DNA of 64,000 nt from Cichorium intybus (lineage: Eukaryota > Streptophyta > Magnoliopsida > Asterales > Asteraceae): positions 61,215,205-61,279,204 of the forward strand of contig CM042012.1 of assembly GCA_023525715.1 (NCBI GenBank). The letters are read 5' to 3'. The position numbers were made by a program, and so were the translations under genes. The number at the start of each line of letters is the position of its first letter. Position 1 is the stretch's first letter. A model generated the notes under the pieces. The model was not told where the DNA came from. It made no database searches and saw nothing but the letters and a program-made list of their open reading frames with translations. Shown here in pieces: positions 47,876 through 59,689 of this stretch.

Positions 47876-48180
47876 ATTGTGTTTATGTGATGGATCGTGT
47901 GGTATTTTGGGGAACTCACTAAGCTTTGTGCTTATTCTTTCACCCTAACTGTTTTTCAGGTATTTACTGGCTTGAGCTTGGAGCACGACACAACTGTACC
48001 GCATCTGAGGTTTTGATAATAAAGTCTTCCGCTGGTTAATGTTTGTAATTGTTTTGATAAATACGATTCTAAAATTTGAATAACAAAGTTTTAATTTGGA
48101 TGGTTTTATTTGGTAACCCCTTTTATGTATTTGGACTGTTTTTAAACGAAAACTTTTATTACTGGATTTGGAACGTTGCA

Positions 48181-49425
48181 ATGCGATGTTTGCAGCTCAT
48201 TGTGGAAAGGGAGTTTGGACTAATGACGAAGGAAGCAATGAAGAGGAAGCTGAAGTTAATGTCATACACCTTTTTCTCATGTCTAAGGGATCCGAATGTT
48301 CATACTACTATCAACTCACTATTCTGGAACATGTAATGCATGACGAGCAGTACGACAAATGGTATTTTGATAGTAGTTGTTCTTGTTATATGACTGGGAA
48401 GAGGGGTTATAGAAGTTTGGATAGTACCAGTTATGTTAAGTTTTGGAACAATGAAACGTTTTATCGGGGGGTTATGAGAAAACAACTAACAGGAAATTCA
48501 CTATAAATTGTATTGTGTATGTGGAAGGTATGAAACACAGTCTTATCAGTGTCTCATAACTTTGTGTTGGTATTGGGAATAAGATTACTTTTGATAACGA
48601 AGGCAATGTCATTAAAGAAAGAAAACAAAAGAAGTTCAACTTAAATCCCAAAGGAAAAGGGAAATGTACCCATTTGACATAAAGCCAATTAGGGTGCCCT
48701 TTTTATATGTCTACTCTCAAAAGCCACTTTAGATCTAAGTTGGCTGTGGCATAGAAGATTATCTCATTTAAACTTTAAGAATATCAACAAATTGATTGCT
48801 CTTGATTTGGTTCAGGGCATGTCGGCCTTGAAGTTTGACAAAAATACGTTGTGCTCTGCTAGTGAACATGGGAAGCAAAAGCATCATTGTCATCCTGTTC
48901 CCATTGATACCAAAATCTCCGAACCACTAGAGCTTTTTCATATTGACTTATGTGAACCTTCAACATTGGAATCTTTAGGTGGCAAAAAGTATATTTTGGT
49001 TATTGTTGATGATTTTTCAAGATTCGCTTGGGTTATATTCCTTAGACAAAAATCAAAGACTCCCAAAGAATTGACTCCATTCATCAAACAAATTGAATTG
49101 CATCTGAAAACGACCAGTGAATGAAGGCTATCCGAAGTGACGAGGAGACAGAGATCAATAATCACATGCTTGACTCCTTTCTGATAGACAAATTTATTTA
49201 TCATAACTTTTCTGCTCATTATACTACACAGCAGAATGAAGTTGTAGAATGAAGAAATTGCTTTTTATGTGAGCATGCTAGAACCATGCTCAATTTCACT
49301 AATCTTCCAATGTCCAACTATTGCCACAACTTGTTTCACACAAAACAAATTGTATGTTCACCAAAGATTCAATATAACCGCATATGAACCATCTCTACAC
49401 TTTGGACATTATTAAAGTCTTGAAG
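48181..49425 (+). pseudogene. Copia-2 protease and integrase, decayed
   Basis: Resumes Copia-2 after the solo LTR. Protease relic: WYFDSSCSCYMTGK at about 48360-48400 (the D-S-G is now D-S-S). Then LWHRRL-type pre-integrase relic and LSHLNFKNINKLIALD (48750-48800), the integrase first D in FHIDLCEPSTLESLGG, ILVIVDDFSRFAWVIFLRQK (48985-49050), and a shifted, stop-broken remainder with QQNEVVE in place of QQNGVAE (about 49230). RT is absent; the remnant ends near 49425. Confidence 0.85.
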
Positions 49426-50043
49426 ATTATGACGGGGATGAGGTGGAAGTGCAACTGGGACGAGATGACAGAGAAGATCTAGTGGCAATTTATTTGACGG
49501 TAATTTAATCAAAAAGTTATTGTCCCATCTCGTTTCATACTTTAATTGAGACGGAAATTTTAGTCTAAATTAGGTTGATTTTCGTCCATTTTGTCCACGT
49601 TTTAGTAATGCCATACATTGCCCTAAATGACATTTTCAGTTTTTTTTTTTCCTATTTAATCTCGTGTACCAAAGACTATCTAATAGACAAATACAAACAA
49701 TGAAAAATTGAAAATAAAGATAATATCTAGACTACTTCTAGACTGCAACTTCCTCGGATATTTAGCTGATTATATAAAGAAACATGTTTGTTCTAAACAT
49801 ATACTAACCAGAAATATATATAATTGTTGATTTAAATAATTGGAGAGCAAATAGCCATATATATAGGTTCATAGAAAGCATGAACTAAAGAAAAAATTAT
49901 GAGACAAAGTCGTGGGCGCACAAAAAATGTTCATATACTAGATTTATGTAAAGCCTATTTTATATTATTCTTATCCAAATCTAACTTTATATACTAGATT
50001 TACGATACACTTTCTTAATAAAGTCATATGCAAAAAGTATGTA
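49426..50043. other. No gene seen; AT-rich spacer
   Basis: No reading frame, LTR or repeat family recognised between the Copia-2 relic and the F-box gene. Confidence 0.6.
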
Positions 50044-50300
50044 TTACACGATACATTTGATATTTTGACATTTTGTTACGATAACATATTCAAAAAACAA
50101 AAGCACAATAAAAAAAGGCAGTATCGGCATAATATAAGCGTAATCAACCCTACACATCACGGTTTCTTCCTTCTTTACCCATTCTTTTTGGTGGCAACCA
50201 CCCTCATCTACTACTAATGTCCTCCTGGTTTTATATTTTTCCAAAAATGCCCTTCTTGTAATTACCAAAAAGTCCTTCCCACTCAAACAATTACAAGCCT
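50044..50300 (-). pseudogene. Out-of-frame C-terminal part of the F-box gene
   Basis: Downstream of the F-box stop, a minus-strand frame reads LSGKDFLVITRRAFLEKYKT, then charged residues, then a hydrophobic stretch YIMPILPFFIVLLFFEYVI. As I recall, F-box proteins of the At2g27310 type continue after the VALHVREV region with NGKDSLVIL, a basic segment and a hydrophobic tail, so this is the expected C-terminus one frame away. A 1-base indel near 50295-50305 would separate it from the main frame; a sequencing error is equally possible. Confidence 0.6.
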
Positions 50301-51094
50301 TGTACATGGAGTGTCACCACCCTCACGTGCAACGCAACCCCTCCTTTACCCACGGCCAACTTCACTTCTATTCTGAATTCCACCATCTCATTCAAGTCAG
50401 TCCCTGGTAAAACGATGCCGTATCGGAGACGAATGTCGTTATTTATCCATGCAAGAACAGGTTTGATGCTGGATAGGTTTACGGCTTGTTTCCGGGTCGG
50501 ATCTATTAGGATCCAGTTTAATGTTATAGATTCTTTAAGGTGTAATATTGTTGCGCCGTGGTAGTGTACGGGCTCCTCGACTATCAAGTCGATGGATTTG
50601 GGTATTCCGGCAACGTCCAGATCATCCTTTAATACAATCCTTAACGCCGATGATAGGAAATCGGTTGTGGTGTCGGTGAACTCTACCTTGGAGTAAATGA
50701 TGTCGTCATGGTAGCGAATATCGACGGCGGACATAAGTTCAGATGGCCAAGAACGATGAGTTAAGGAACAATCTGGTTGGGAGTTAGACCAGGAACGGCG
50801 TATTTTCTGTTGTTTGACGTCGTTGATTAGAGGCATAAAAGAATCTTGGAAGAAAGAGCGGTGGCCGGCGGGGAAGGTGGAGATGACGTGGTTGACACGT
50901 GGGTGGGTTATTGAGGGCCATATGGATTTACAGATATCATACCAGAGAACGTCGTCGGAACTGAGGGTTCGTAGATAAGATGATGCGGTTGCGACGGAGG
51001 AGAGAGATTGACCGTCGAGTCGTGGTAAGATTTGGGTCTGGATGATGAGTGGGTGGACGTCGGCGAAAGTTGTTTGAGAAGAACCAGGTGTCAT
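50291..51094 (-). CDS. F-box protein of the At2g27310/At2g36090 type
   Basis: Substrate receptor of an SCF ubiquitin ligase; the F-box would bind the SKP1 homologue. 267 residues. The F-box spans about residues 13-60 (VHPLIIQTQILPRLDGQSL, then DDVLWYDICKSIWPSI). After it come GHRSFFQDSF, a segment VDIRYHDDIIYSKVEF, and a C-terminal domain (LNWILIDPTRKQAVNLSS) ending GKGGVALHVRVVTLHVQGL. The family is usually about 300-350 residues, so the C-terminus is short and its missing part lies out of frame at 50044-50300. Single exon, as is common for the family. A TATA box is at 51742-51749, and a hAT MITE now separates it from the ATG. This is the only plausible host gene in the window. Confidence 0.85.
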   Translation of the reverse strand: MTPGSSQTTFADVHPLIIQTQILPRLDGQSLSSVATASSYLRTLSSDDVLWYDICKSIWPSITHPRVNHVISTFPAGHRSFFQDSFMPLINDVKQQKIRRSWSNSQPDCSLTHRSWPSELMSAVDIRYHDDIIYSKVEFTDTTTDFLSSALRIVLKDDLDVAGIPKSIDLIVEEPVHYHGATILHLKESITLNWILIDPTRKQAVNLSSIKPVLAWINNDIRLRYGIVLPGTDLNEMVEFRIEVKLAVGKGGVALHVRVVTLHVQGL

Positions 51095-51139
51095 GGCGAA
51101 CAGAGTAATGGTGTCGCCGTGTCGGAGTTCGAGGGGAAG

Positions 51140-51709
<570 letters not shown>

Positions 51710-51741
51710 AGGGGAAGTGGCGAGTGGCGACTGGCGAGGTG

Positions 51742-51749
51742 TATTTATA
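51742..51749 (-). promoter_or_regulatory. TATA box of the F-box gene
   Basis: Minus strand TATAAATA. A start site about 30 bp downstream would fall at about 51712-51717, exactly on the target duplication of the MITE. Confidence 0.6.
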
Positions 51750-51897
51750 GCCGATGTCTGAAACAGAAAGGTCTGGATAAATACAGGAAAAAATCCAAAT
51801 ATAAAATATTTTCAATGCAAATATCTAAAATCTAAATAAATGAAGACCGAATTGCTTCTCAGTTTATAAAACTTTTCTGTTAACTATTCTTGTATAA

Positions 51898-51926
51898 CTA
51901 GGTTGAGCCCGTGCTTCGCACGGGTC
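51898..51926 (-). mobile_element. Helitron-like 3' terminus
   Basis: On the minus strand a hairpin CCCGTGCGAAGCACGGG is followed by CTCAAC and CTAG, then T. This is the standard Helitron 3' end (hairpin, about 6-10 nt, CTAG, insertion before T). The body would extend to higher coordinates; the 5' TC end was not identified. Confidence 0.6.
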
Positions 51927-54680
51927 AGACCCAAGTCGTATTTAGCAAACTGGGTTTTGTAACTATTGTTTTGTTTTACAAGTGTCTGAAGGTGGTTATG
52001 TGTTTAGAATGTTTGTTTGGTTTTTTTTTTTTCTAAAAGTTTGAGGCTTCTGTTGTTATCTTTTTATATTGTTATGGAGATTTTTGATTGTGTTTATGAT
52101 TTACTATCTGTGTGATGTGGATACTTGATAAATGTACGTGGTAAAACTGAGTTCTTTGTATTGTTTTGGGAGACTGTTGTTTGTGTTAACTTGTGAGACA
52201 TATTATGTGAAAAGTAAACTACTTTTGGAGCATATAATGCCACAAGAAAACCTATAATTTTCTCGGTTAAGCAGAAACTTTTTTCTTTTAAAGCTACTCT
52301 TAAAGGGCAAAACGGTCATAATATTAAAAAAAAAACAATGGCTTTCATACAAAAAAGAAAATCTATATTTTTCTCGGTTAAGCAGGAACTTTTTTCTTTT
52401 AAAGTTACTCTTAAAGGAAAATGAAGTAGAAAAGAACGTAAAAGGGAATTAAGCAAAGAAATGTACCTATCGACAGTTTCAGTGAATACTCTTAATTGGA
52501 TGAGTGTATCAATGGTAACTCTATGCTTTGAAGCACCATCAGCAAGAACCCATTCTTTGAATAAAGTGGCTGTAATCACAGGTTCAGACTATATGTGTAT
52601 AACTAACAAAAATTTGAAGATTAGGGTTAAATCGGGTTAAATTGGGTTAATTGAAGTGTAAAAAAAAAAAGAACCATAGGAGGATTTAACATACTACTGT
52701 TCAAACGTGGCTTATCCACGCCATCCCGAAATCCGAAAGCTTAATTTGCATTCCAGTTGCCGTCCAAGAAAAAGTTTGAAATTTTGAAATCTCAGAAGAT
52801 TATATGCATCAACATCAGTCAATAATATGATTTCATCGACAAAATTAGGCTTGCTTGGGACTGGAATTGATCGAATGGGTACCTGGAATCCCATTCCTTC
52901 ATGGAAGTAGACTGAACGGGTTAGATAAGGAACTGAAAAGTACCTGAAAGTTTTACAGAAGGTTTTGGGCCTATGGCCATGCGTAATTCAAAGAGGTAAA
53001 GCCACCAAAGGTCAAAAGGTCTTGCACGTTCAGATAAAACCACATGTACTTAACTTTCAGGTACATGTACTGACAAAGGTCAAAAGGTCTTGCATGTACC
53101 TGAAAGTTAAGTACTTGCACTTTCAGGTAAAACCTAACTTAACTTTGAGCTTTTGACATTTTATTAAAATTATCTAAAATTCAGTCTTGCACGTTCTCTT
53201 ATCCTGAAAAAAAAAAATAAAAGTCAAAGTTAAGTTAGGTTTAACAAAATGTCAAAAAGCCACATGTACTTAAATTTTAGATAAATTTAATAGCCAGTGT
53301 AGAAGAAACTAAAAACTAACTTGGGAACCCGAGCATACACTGAACTAAGGGTTTACCATCAAGTGAAGGATCAATTGCATCACCCAGGTGTGGTGCTTGA
53401 CCTGACTTGGAAAGATCATATCGAAACAAACAAATTAGACAATAAATTACTGTGTATTTTAATAATACATTTACATAAGTACTTGAAGGGTAAAATGGGC
53501 ATTTACCAAGGAGTAGACACCGTTCACCACATGTTATTGAAAAACAAATCTGTTTGGGAAAGGTAGGCCCAAAAATAATAGCCCTGGCATTATAAAGCTT
53601 GTAAGAATTCTCAGTTTCATTCAGAGAGGTATGCAGCCAGGTTACAGGATGAACTAACTTGAATATTGAAAAATCTGAGAAAGAAGAAAATGTATTTGGG
53701 CTATTCTCTTTTGATAGTTCTACCTTTTGATTATCAAATGAGCTTCTTCCACTTGTAAACTTGATATTAATCGGTTTTTATTTGTAAATAGAACTTTATA
53801 GTCTACTCAAATAAATTTCATGAAAGATGATATTAACTAAAGCTTTGATTGGTTTTGTGATGGAAAACTGAGTCTAAAAATTCTTAGAACAATTTCATAA
53901 ACTAACGATTATGATTAGAATAATATGTCAAACTTACATCCAATATTCTAGGGCATGCTTTCCTTAGAATTAAAACCCGTCAAGAATATCACAAAGTCCT
54001 TAGTGTTCAAACCATCCCCCATCTTAAGTAATCTCTGCACAGATCCTTAAAACAAAAATTAGGCACATCATCAAACTCATTGTAGGCATCGCAGTAAACC
54101 ATGTGAGAAACGGACATAAAGACTCAGACCAAATCGTGGCCCAAAAATATCCATAGTATGCATTTTAAGTAAATTGACTTTGAAATTAAGGTTACTATGA
54201 CACCGTAGTAAAACCGAATCAAATTCTAACCACCAGTTTGTTGGATTATACACGGCAAACCTAATCTATTAATTTAACGAAAGCAACATACCTCTATAAA
54301 CTACGAAATCATAAATCCATCCACTGATTCAAGTGTGCTTTGCTTTCCAGAAGCTGTAATCGGTTTGAATATTCACAAATTTCTAGGCGTAAACAGATGG
54401 GAAAATCCACAGAATTTAATTCATTGAACGGAAGCTTGATATTGTAATCGCTTGAATCAAAAGATAAACCCAATACATACCTGATGAAGATGTAGCGGAA
54501 GTAGACGACTGTAAAAGAAAGGATTGGAACAAACTTAGGTCACCTGATACGTGTTAGAATGAGGAAGTAAAGAGAGGTTGAGATACCTGGCGACAGCGAC
54601 AGGAGACGCTTCACAACACAGGTGGCTCCTGCAGGTGGCGGAAAGTGAATGGCCAAAAAAGCCCCACCCCCTTAAAATCC
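51927..54680 (-). other. Unidentified gene-like stretch, possibly Helitron cargo
   Basis: Minus-strand frames at 52316-52579 (FKEWVLADGASKHRVTIDT) and 52712-52894 (GFQVPIRSIPVPSKPNFVDE) look coding in composition, and 54480-54640 resembles a 5' UTR with a splice donor (TTCATCAGGTATGTATTGGG at about 54475-54495). I do not recognise the protein, and no continuous exon chain could be built. It may be a gene fragment set carried by the Helitron whose terminus is at 51898. Confidence 0.35.
53046..53290. repeat. Cluster of inverted repeats
   Basis: A perfect 22-bp inverted repeat (53046-53067 with 53093-53114, 25-nt loop, core TTAACTTTCAGGTACATG) is followed by a second, imperfect fold-back in which AACCTAACTTAACTTTG and TTTTGACATTTT (53130-53170) recur in reverse at 53222-53265. 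Confidence 0.85.
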
Positions 54681-55120
54681 CAAAAACCCCTCACCCCATC
54701 CAAACCTTCTAAAAATCTGCTTGTGTTTCATCATTATAGGAATATTATTGTCTTTTAAATTTTCTATTATATAATATTGCTGACTTTTAAATTTTCTAAA
54801 TGCTTTTTTTTGTTAAACGTGTATAAATGTCAATACATGTTATTAAAACCAATGGAGGAGTAAATTATTTGTGTTATTACACATTTTCTACCATTATAAA
54901 AATGTAATGGATTTACAGTGTTAACTAACAAATGAAAATAAGTATAGAAATATTAGGTTTGGAGACAAAATTGTTAGTTATGATGGACTGAGTCGACCGA
55001 TAGGTGGTCAAAGGTGGGGACCGCAAATTTGTTGAAAGGTGGTGAAAGGCGGAGTCGAGCGATAGGTGTTATATTATTAAGTTTTATGTAGCAAACTTGA
55101 CGTGAAAAACTCAACAACTT
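54681..55120. other. No gene seen
   Basis: Low-complexity AT-rich sequence. Two copies of ATATTATTAAGTTTTATG (about 55069 and 55130) and a repeated phrase GAGTCGA(C/G)CGATAGGTG (54990 and 55052) are the only structure noted. Confidence 0.6.
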
Positions 55121-55149
55121 CTGATGTGATATTATTAAGTTTTATGGAA

Positions 55150-55870
55150 CCGAATTTATGCACAAATCAACATCCAACGACATTCAACATCAGTACGTTG
55201 CACATGAATCCAGACATGGATTTCCCAATATGCTAGATATCATTAATTGTACACATTGTGATCACAGGAATTGTCTAATGGTATTGCGAGACCAGTATAT
55301 AAGAGGTGATCACAAGTACCCAACAATGATACTTGAAGCCGTAGCGTTGCAAGATTTGTGGATATGACGTTCATATTTTGGTGTCGTTGGTGGCAATAAT
55401 GACCTAAATGTCATCTACCAATCACCATTATTCAACGACACACTGATTGGAAAAGCACCAAAATATTCATTTTATTGTGAAGAATACAATTATGGGTACT
55501 ATCTTGCAGATGTGATATACTCAAATTGGATGTGAAATCATTTGCGAATCCAATAAACCGTAATAAAACACTTCAAGGCGGCATTATAAGAAGCAGCAAG
55601 AAACGATGTGAAACGAGCGTTTGACGACTAAAATCTCGATGGGCCATAATCAGACAGCCCGCACGGGCCATTAATGTTGACAACTATAAAAGATATAGTA
55701 TACGTTTGTCTTATGTTACACAACATGATCCTGAAAGATGAAGGTGCAACTATATGTCTATTATATGATATCGATCTTCACCAAGACATAAATAAATGAG
55801 GATATGATTATGAAATTGTGTGATGTCGGAGTTCACCACCGATTTCTATTAAATGTTATTGATCACATAG
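55150..55870 (+). pseudogene. PIF/Harbinger transposase, decayed
   Basis: DDE transposase relic in several frames. Recognisable in order: SNDIQHQYVAHESRHGFPNM, GDHKYPTMILEAVALQDLWI, then after a stop and shift YFGVVGGNNDLNVIYQSPLF, GYYLADVIYSNW, EAARNDVKRAF and LMLHNMILKDEG. This is the order of the plant transposon protein family (DDE_Tnp_4). The first catalytic Asp, normally in LDCTHW, reads NCTHC, so it is Asn here. No terminal inverted repeats were found, and Gypsy-3 begins just downstream. Confidence 0.85.
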
Positions 55871-57339
55871 AGCATGCTAAGATACTTTCTTTGGACGCTA
55901 GTTTATTTAAATTCTCATATTTAGATTTTAAATTTTCGTATTTAGGCTTTAAATTGTAACACCATGATACTTTTGATAAGTATTAATATGTTAATCATAG
56001 TGTATTTATGATTTAATATGGTGTTCTAAGTATTAGAAAGTTAATACTAGAAAAAGGGTAAATTGGTCATTTTACCATAAAAGGGTAATTTGGTCATTTG
56101 ACCAAGTAAAGGACCAATTATGTAAAAATATTGTTTGCTTGTGGCAAAAATATATGAAATGAAAGTTTCATTGTAATAAAATTTGATTATAGTGCCAAAA
56201 GTTCAAGAAAATGAACTTAGGGACTAAATTTGTAAATTCTAGAAGTATAATTAGGAGAGTTGACTCTCCTATGTGTGGCTGAACATTTGAGATGATCGGG
56301 AAGATTTCTTGGATGCGATTTCTGCAGAATCCATGAGGATTGAAGCATGAAATTGGATTGATGGCTTGGAATTAGAAGTTGTCAAGCAATTAAGGTTAGT
56401 AAGAAACTTCTAACCTAAGTTTTTGTGTGTTCTTCATGGGAGAACTTTTGTGACTGAAATTTCAGTCAAGAATCATGAAGAATTATGGTTCTAAACTTCT
56501 AATAAGTCATATGTTAAGAATATAACTCAAAGATATGAAAGTATGTTGCTATTGTTGAAATTAGCAACTTTGGTCAAGAACCCTAGATTGTGAGTTCTTG
56601 TGATTAACCTGATTTTAATGGTTGATAATGACTTCTAGATGTTATTTTAGTTGAACTAAATCAGTAGAAGTGATTATAACCTAGTAATTTTGATTTTGGA
56701 CCAAAAATGTGAAAAATGGGAATTTTTGGAATTGGATTGGAATTACCAATTCCATTGTTTAAAACTTGATGTAAATGAAGGGTTTTGGTCCTGGAACAAA
56801 CCCCTACTGATTAAGTCGTGTATTAAGGGCTTAATATGAGAAAATCGGATTTTGTAACATAAAAATCGGAGTTTCTGGTCTGCTGTGCAGTAGGCGCGGT
56901 GCGCCCAGATACCAGGCGCGGTGCGCCCATTTGGCAGAAAACCAGAAACCTCCTGTTAAAATTTGGTGCAATTTCCAAGTTTGATTTTGATGCTAGGCTT
57001 ATCCGATTGACCTGAAATTTTGGGAAAATGTATAATTTTTAAAAAGATGGTAAGTGAAAGTTATCATCTAGAAATGGTCCCCAATTGTGTTATATTGGAC
57101 TCTTGTGTAATAGAGTCAACTGAAATGATGATTAACCTATTATCATTTGGTATATAAATGAATATATAGGTATGGGACAAATGGTTGTGGTGCATGCAAA
57201 GGCAAGAAACAACCGGAATTAAATGCAGCAAGTATCCAGGTGAGTAATCTCACTTATATCATATATGATATGTATTGATTGGACTGTTACAGATTGAAAC
57301 AGATTTGGGGGACGAATTTGACAGATTTTATGATGAATT

Positions 57340-57625
57340 AATACGACAATACCAGATAAGCCGTGAGTCTGTGAAAGACAAGAACGGAGCTGTGAGTCAA
57401 TAATAAAAGTAAAAAGACAATACCAGATAAGCCGTGAGTCTGCGATAGACAAGAACGGAGCTGTGAGTCAATGATACGACAATACCAGATAAGCCGTGAG
57501 TCTACGATAGACAAGAACGGAGCTGTGAGTCAACCTTTGAAAAGGCAATACCGGATAATCCGTGAGTCATTGTAATGGCAAGAACGGAGCCGTGAGTCTA
57601 GGCAAAAGCGGGACAAACCCGTGAG
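57340..57625 (+). repeat. GATAAGCCGTGAGTCT repeats in Gypsy-3 LTR
   Basis: Four to five copies of a unit of about 60-75 bp: ACAATACCAGATAAGCCGTGAGTC, a short spacer, CAAGAACGGAGCTGTGAGTC. The last copies are degenerate (GGGACAAACCCGTGAGCC). The same block is in the 3' LTR at about 63609-63894. Confidence 0.92.
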
Positions 57626-57658
57626 CCATAAATGATTACGAAATGAAATGTTATTAAA

Positions 57659-57885
57659 TGGTGCGGCCACTTGTGGCTATGATATTGGATGCTATATCCA
57701 ACTGGTGCGGCCTATTTGGCTATGATATTGTTATATAAAAATGGTGCGGCCTTATGGATATGATATCGGGTTATTGAACCTAGCTGGTGCGGCCTTCGGG
57801 CTATGATATATATTGAAAATGTTTTGGTGCATCTTATATAGCTATGACACAGGGTGCGGCTTAAATAGCCATGAAATACGATGCA
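57659..57885 (+). repeat. GGTGCGGCC-GGCTATGATAT repeats in Gypsy-3 LTR
   Basis: About six degenerate units of roughly 40-45 bp, each GGTGCGGC(C) then a few bases and GGCTATGA(T/C)A. Confidence 0.88.
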
Positions 57886-58401
57886 GTCCATTGCGACTAA
57901 GAACCATGGGACAGAAATGGTTAAATATGATTAAATGTGCAAATAACTGACGTGGCTTGATAATTACAGGTTATTATGGTTCAGCCTGTAAGGCTATGAA
58001 ATAGGATGTGAAATCCTAAGAGATATGTGGTCAGTCAGTAAGGCTAGGAGTTTGGATCCGATATCCAAATAGATATATGAATGTATTTTTATACGTGTTA
58101 TTTGCATATATGATTACTCACTGAGCTTTATAGCTCACGTTATTTGTTAAATGTCCCTGCAGGTTAGCATGACCCTGATAAGGGAAAAGATAGAGTCTGT
58201 GACTAAAGAAGTGAGACTTATAGATGCTGTCAGTAGCAGCCCGGCTTCAAAGGAGACTATGGTATTTTATACTCTCCTTGATACACTTGTACCCATTTTA
58301 ATAAAATGTACCCCTTTTGATATGGTTTTACGTATTGAAACATTTGTTTTAAATGAAAATTTTCCAGGGGTGTTTTGTTTTAAAAGCCAGGTGTTACAAG
58401 T

Positions 58402-58413
58402 TGGTATCAGAGT
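58402..58413 (+). other. Gypsy-3 primer binding site
   Basis: TGGTATCAGAGT, 3 bp after the LTR; matches the initiator tRNA-Met complement except for the last base. Confidence 0.85.
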
Positions 58414-59689
58414 CGTGGTTTAAGTGAACTAGGTGTCTATAGATTAGATTCCTGGACTTAAACCTTGAGATAGTAGACATGATATATAGTTAGGTGTATA
58501 TAAATTGTTATTATACATATATAACCTAACTGTTGCTGACTTCTAACGTATAAGAAGTATGAGCAGCGAATCTTATTTGGAGGAATTTAGGGCGTGGAGC
58601 TTTAAGAAGTAGACCAGCCCTTTCTCAAGGCTCCATTGAACGAGGGGAAAAGAGACAAGTAGCAGAAAATCCACATGACAAGCAATAGTAGCTGATGTGG
58701 TCAGAGAAAGAAGTTGGGTGCTCACCCTGACTGATATTCAAAGTGAAAGAAAAGTAGCTGAGACTACAAGAAAAGCAGAAAAATGTTAGTGGACGCTTCA
58801 GGAGAAGTTACCACGATTTAGGTCCAACCTTAAAGGGAAGGGACCAAAATGAAAAAGGCGATGCGATGTAAGAAGTGCACGAAAAGCACTAAGAAAATTG
58901 TAGAGTAGAGACTCTACCGTTGGAATGCTGAAATTGCAGAAAATAGGAGCATATTGCTCGAGCTTGTTGGATGGCACGGAAGTGTGTCTAGCGCGGAGCT
59001 ATAGAACACTTTCCTATGAAATGTTCACATGCTAAATGTGGAGTAATGGGTGATAAACCCAGTAAAGAACGGGGAGGGAAGAAAGAAGAAACGAATGGTC
59101 GAAAAGGACCAGTGGTATCATGAGCATTCCAGTAGACTGTAGAAGAAGCTCGTGAGTAGACTAATGTGGTCTCAAATATCATTGTCTTGAATATAATCCC
59201 CGTATATGTTATATTTGATCCATGAAGCTATGCTTTGGATCGATGACTTTGATGTCTTGTCTGAACATTTCATCAACGATTATGGATGAAATGCTGGAAG
59301 TAGCTATAGCAGTTAGCAAATATGTTCAAGATATTGAACACCTGGAAGGTAGTCTGCCTAGGATTTACGGGACCATTTTTCCCTATAAATCTGAAGTCGA
59401 TGACTACCAATGAATCTGAAGTAATGGTGCGTATGAATTGGTTAGCAATGAATGATGCTAACATGAATTGTAGAAAAATGAACATTTTGGTTCCAAACTC
59501 AGAAATGAATTGGATGAAAATTCATAGTAAACGACCGATGTTGATAATATCGATTACTTCACTTTGCTTAAACTCAGAAAAGAGTTAGTAAAGGAAGGAT
59601 GTTTTAGTTGGCATATGCAGTATTGGCTAAGCTAAGTAAAACGGCGGTAGAAGTGAAAAACTTTAAATGAATTCTCGGATGTTTCTTCC

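Larger units (their letters stand above)
44528..48180 (+). mobile_element. Solo Gypsy LTR (Gypsy-B) carrying a captured exon
   Basis: Starts TGTAACATTAG and ends GAACGTTGCA, 3653 bp, inside Copia-2. The flanking 5-mers are GTGAG (44523-44527) and ATGCG (48181-48185); each is one change from GTGCG, which would also keep the Copia-2 reading frame, so a decayed target duplication is likely. It has paired TTAGCGGCGCTA palindromes, a block of GGGGCAAGCCCGTGAGTC repeats and the motif AACTCACTAAGCTTTGTGC with GTTTTTCAGGTA (about 47912-47965). Its middle (about 44940-46800) is unlike an LTR and carries gene fragments. Confidence 0.8.
55955..58398 (+). repeat. Gypsy-3 5' LTR
   Basis: 2444 bp. It holds paired GGCGCGGTGCGCC palindromes (56893-56927), a block of CCGTGAGTC repeats, a block of GGTGCGGCC repeats, and the motif ACTCACTGAGCTTTATAGC (about 58117). 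It lacks a 94-bp stretch present in the 3' LTR after TGAAATTTT. Confidence 0.95.
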
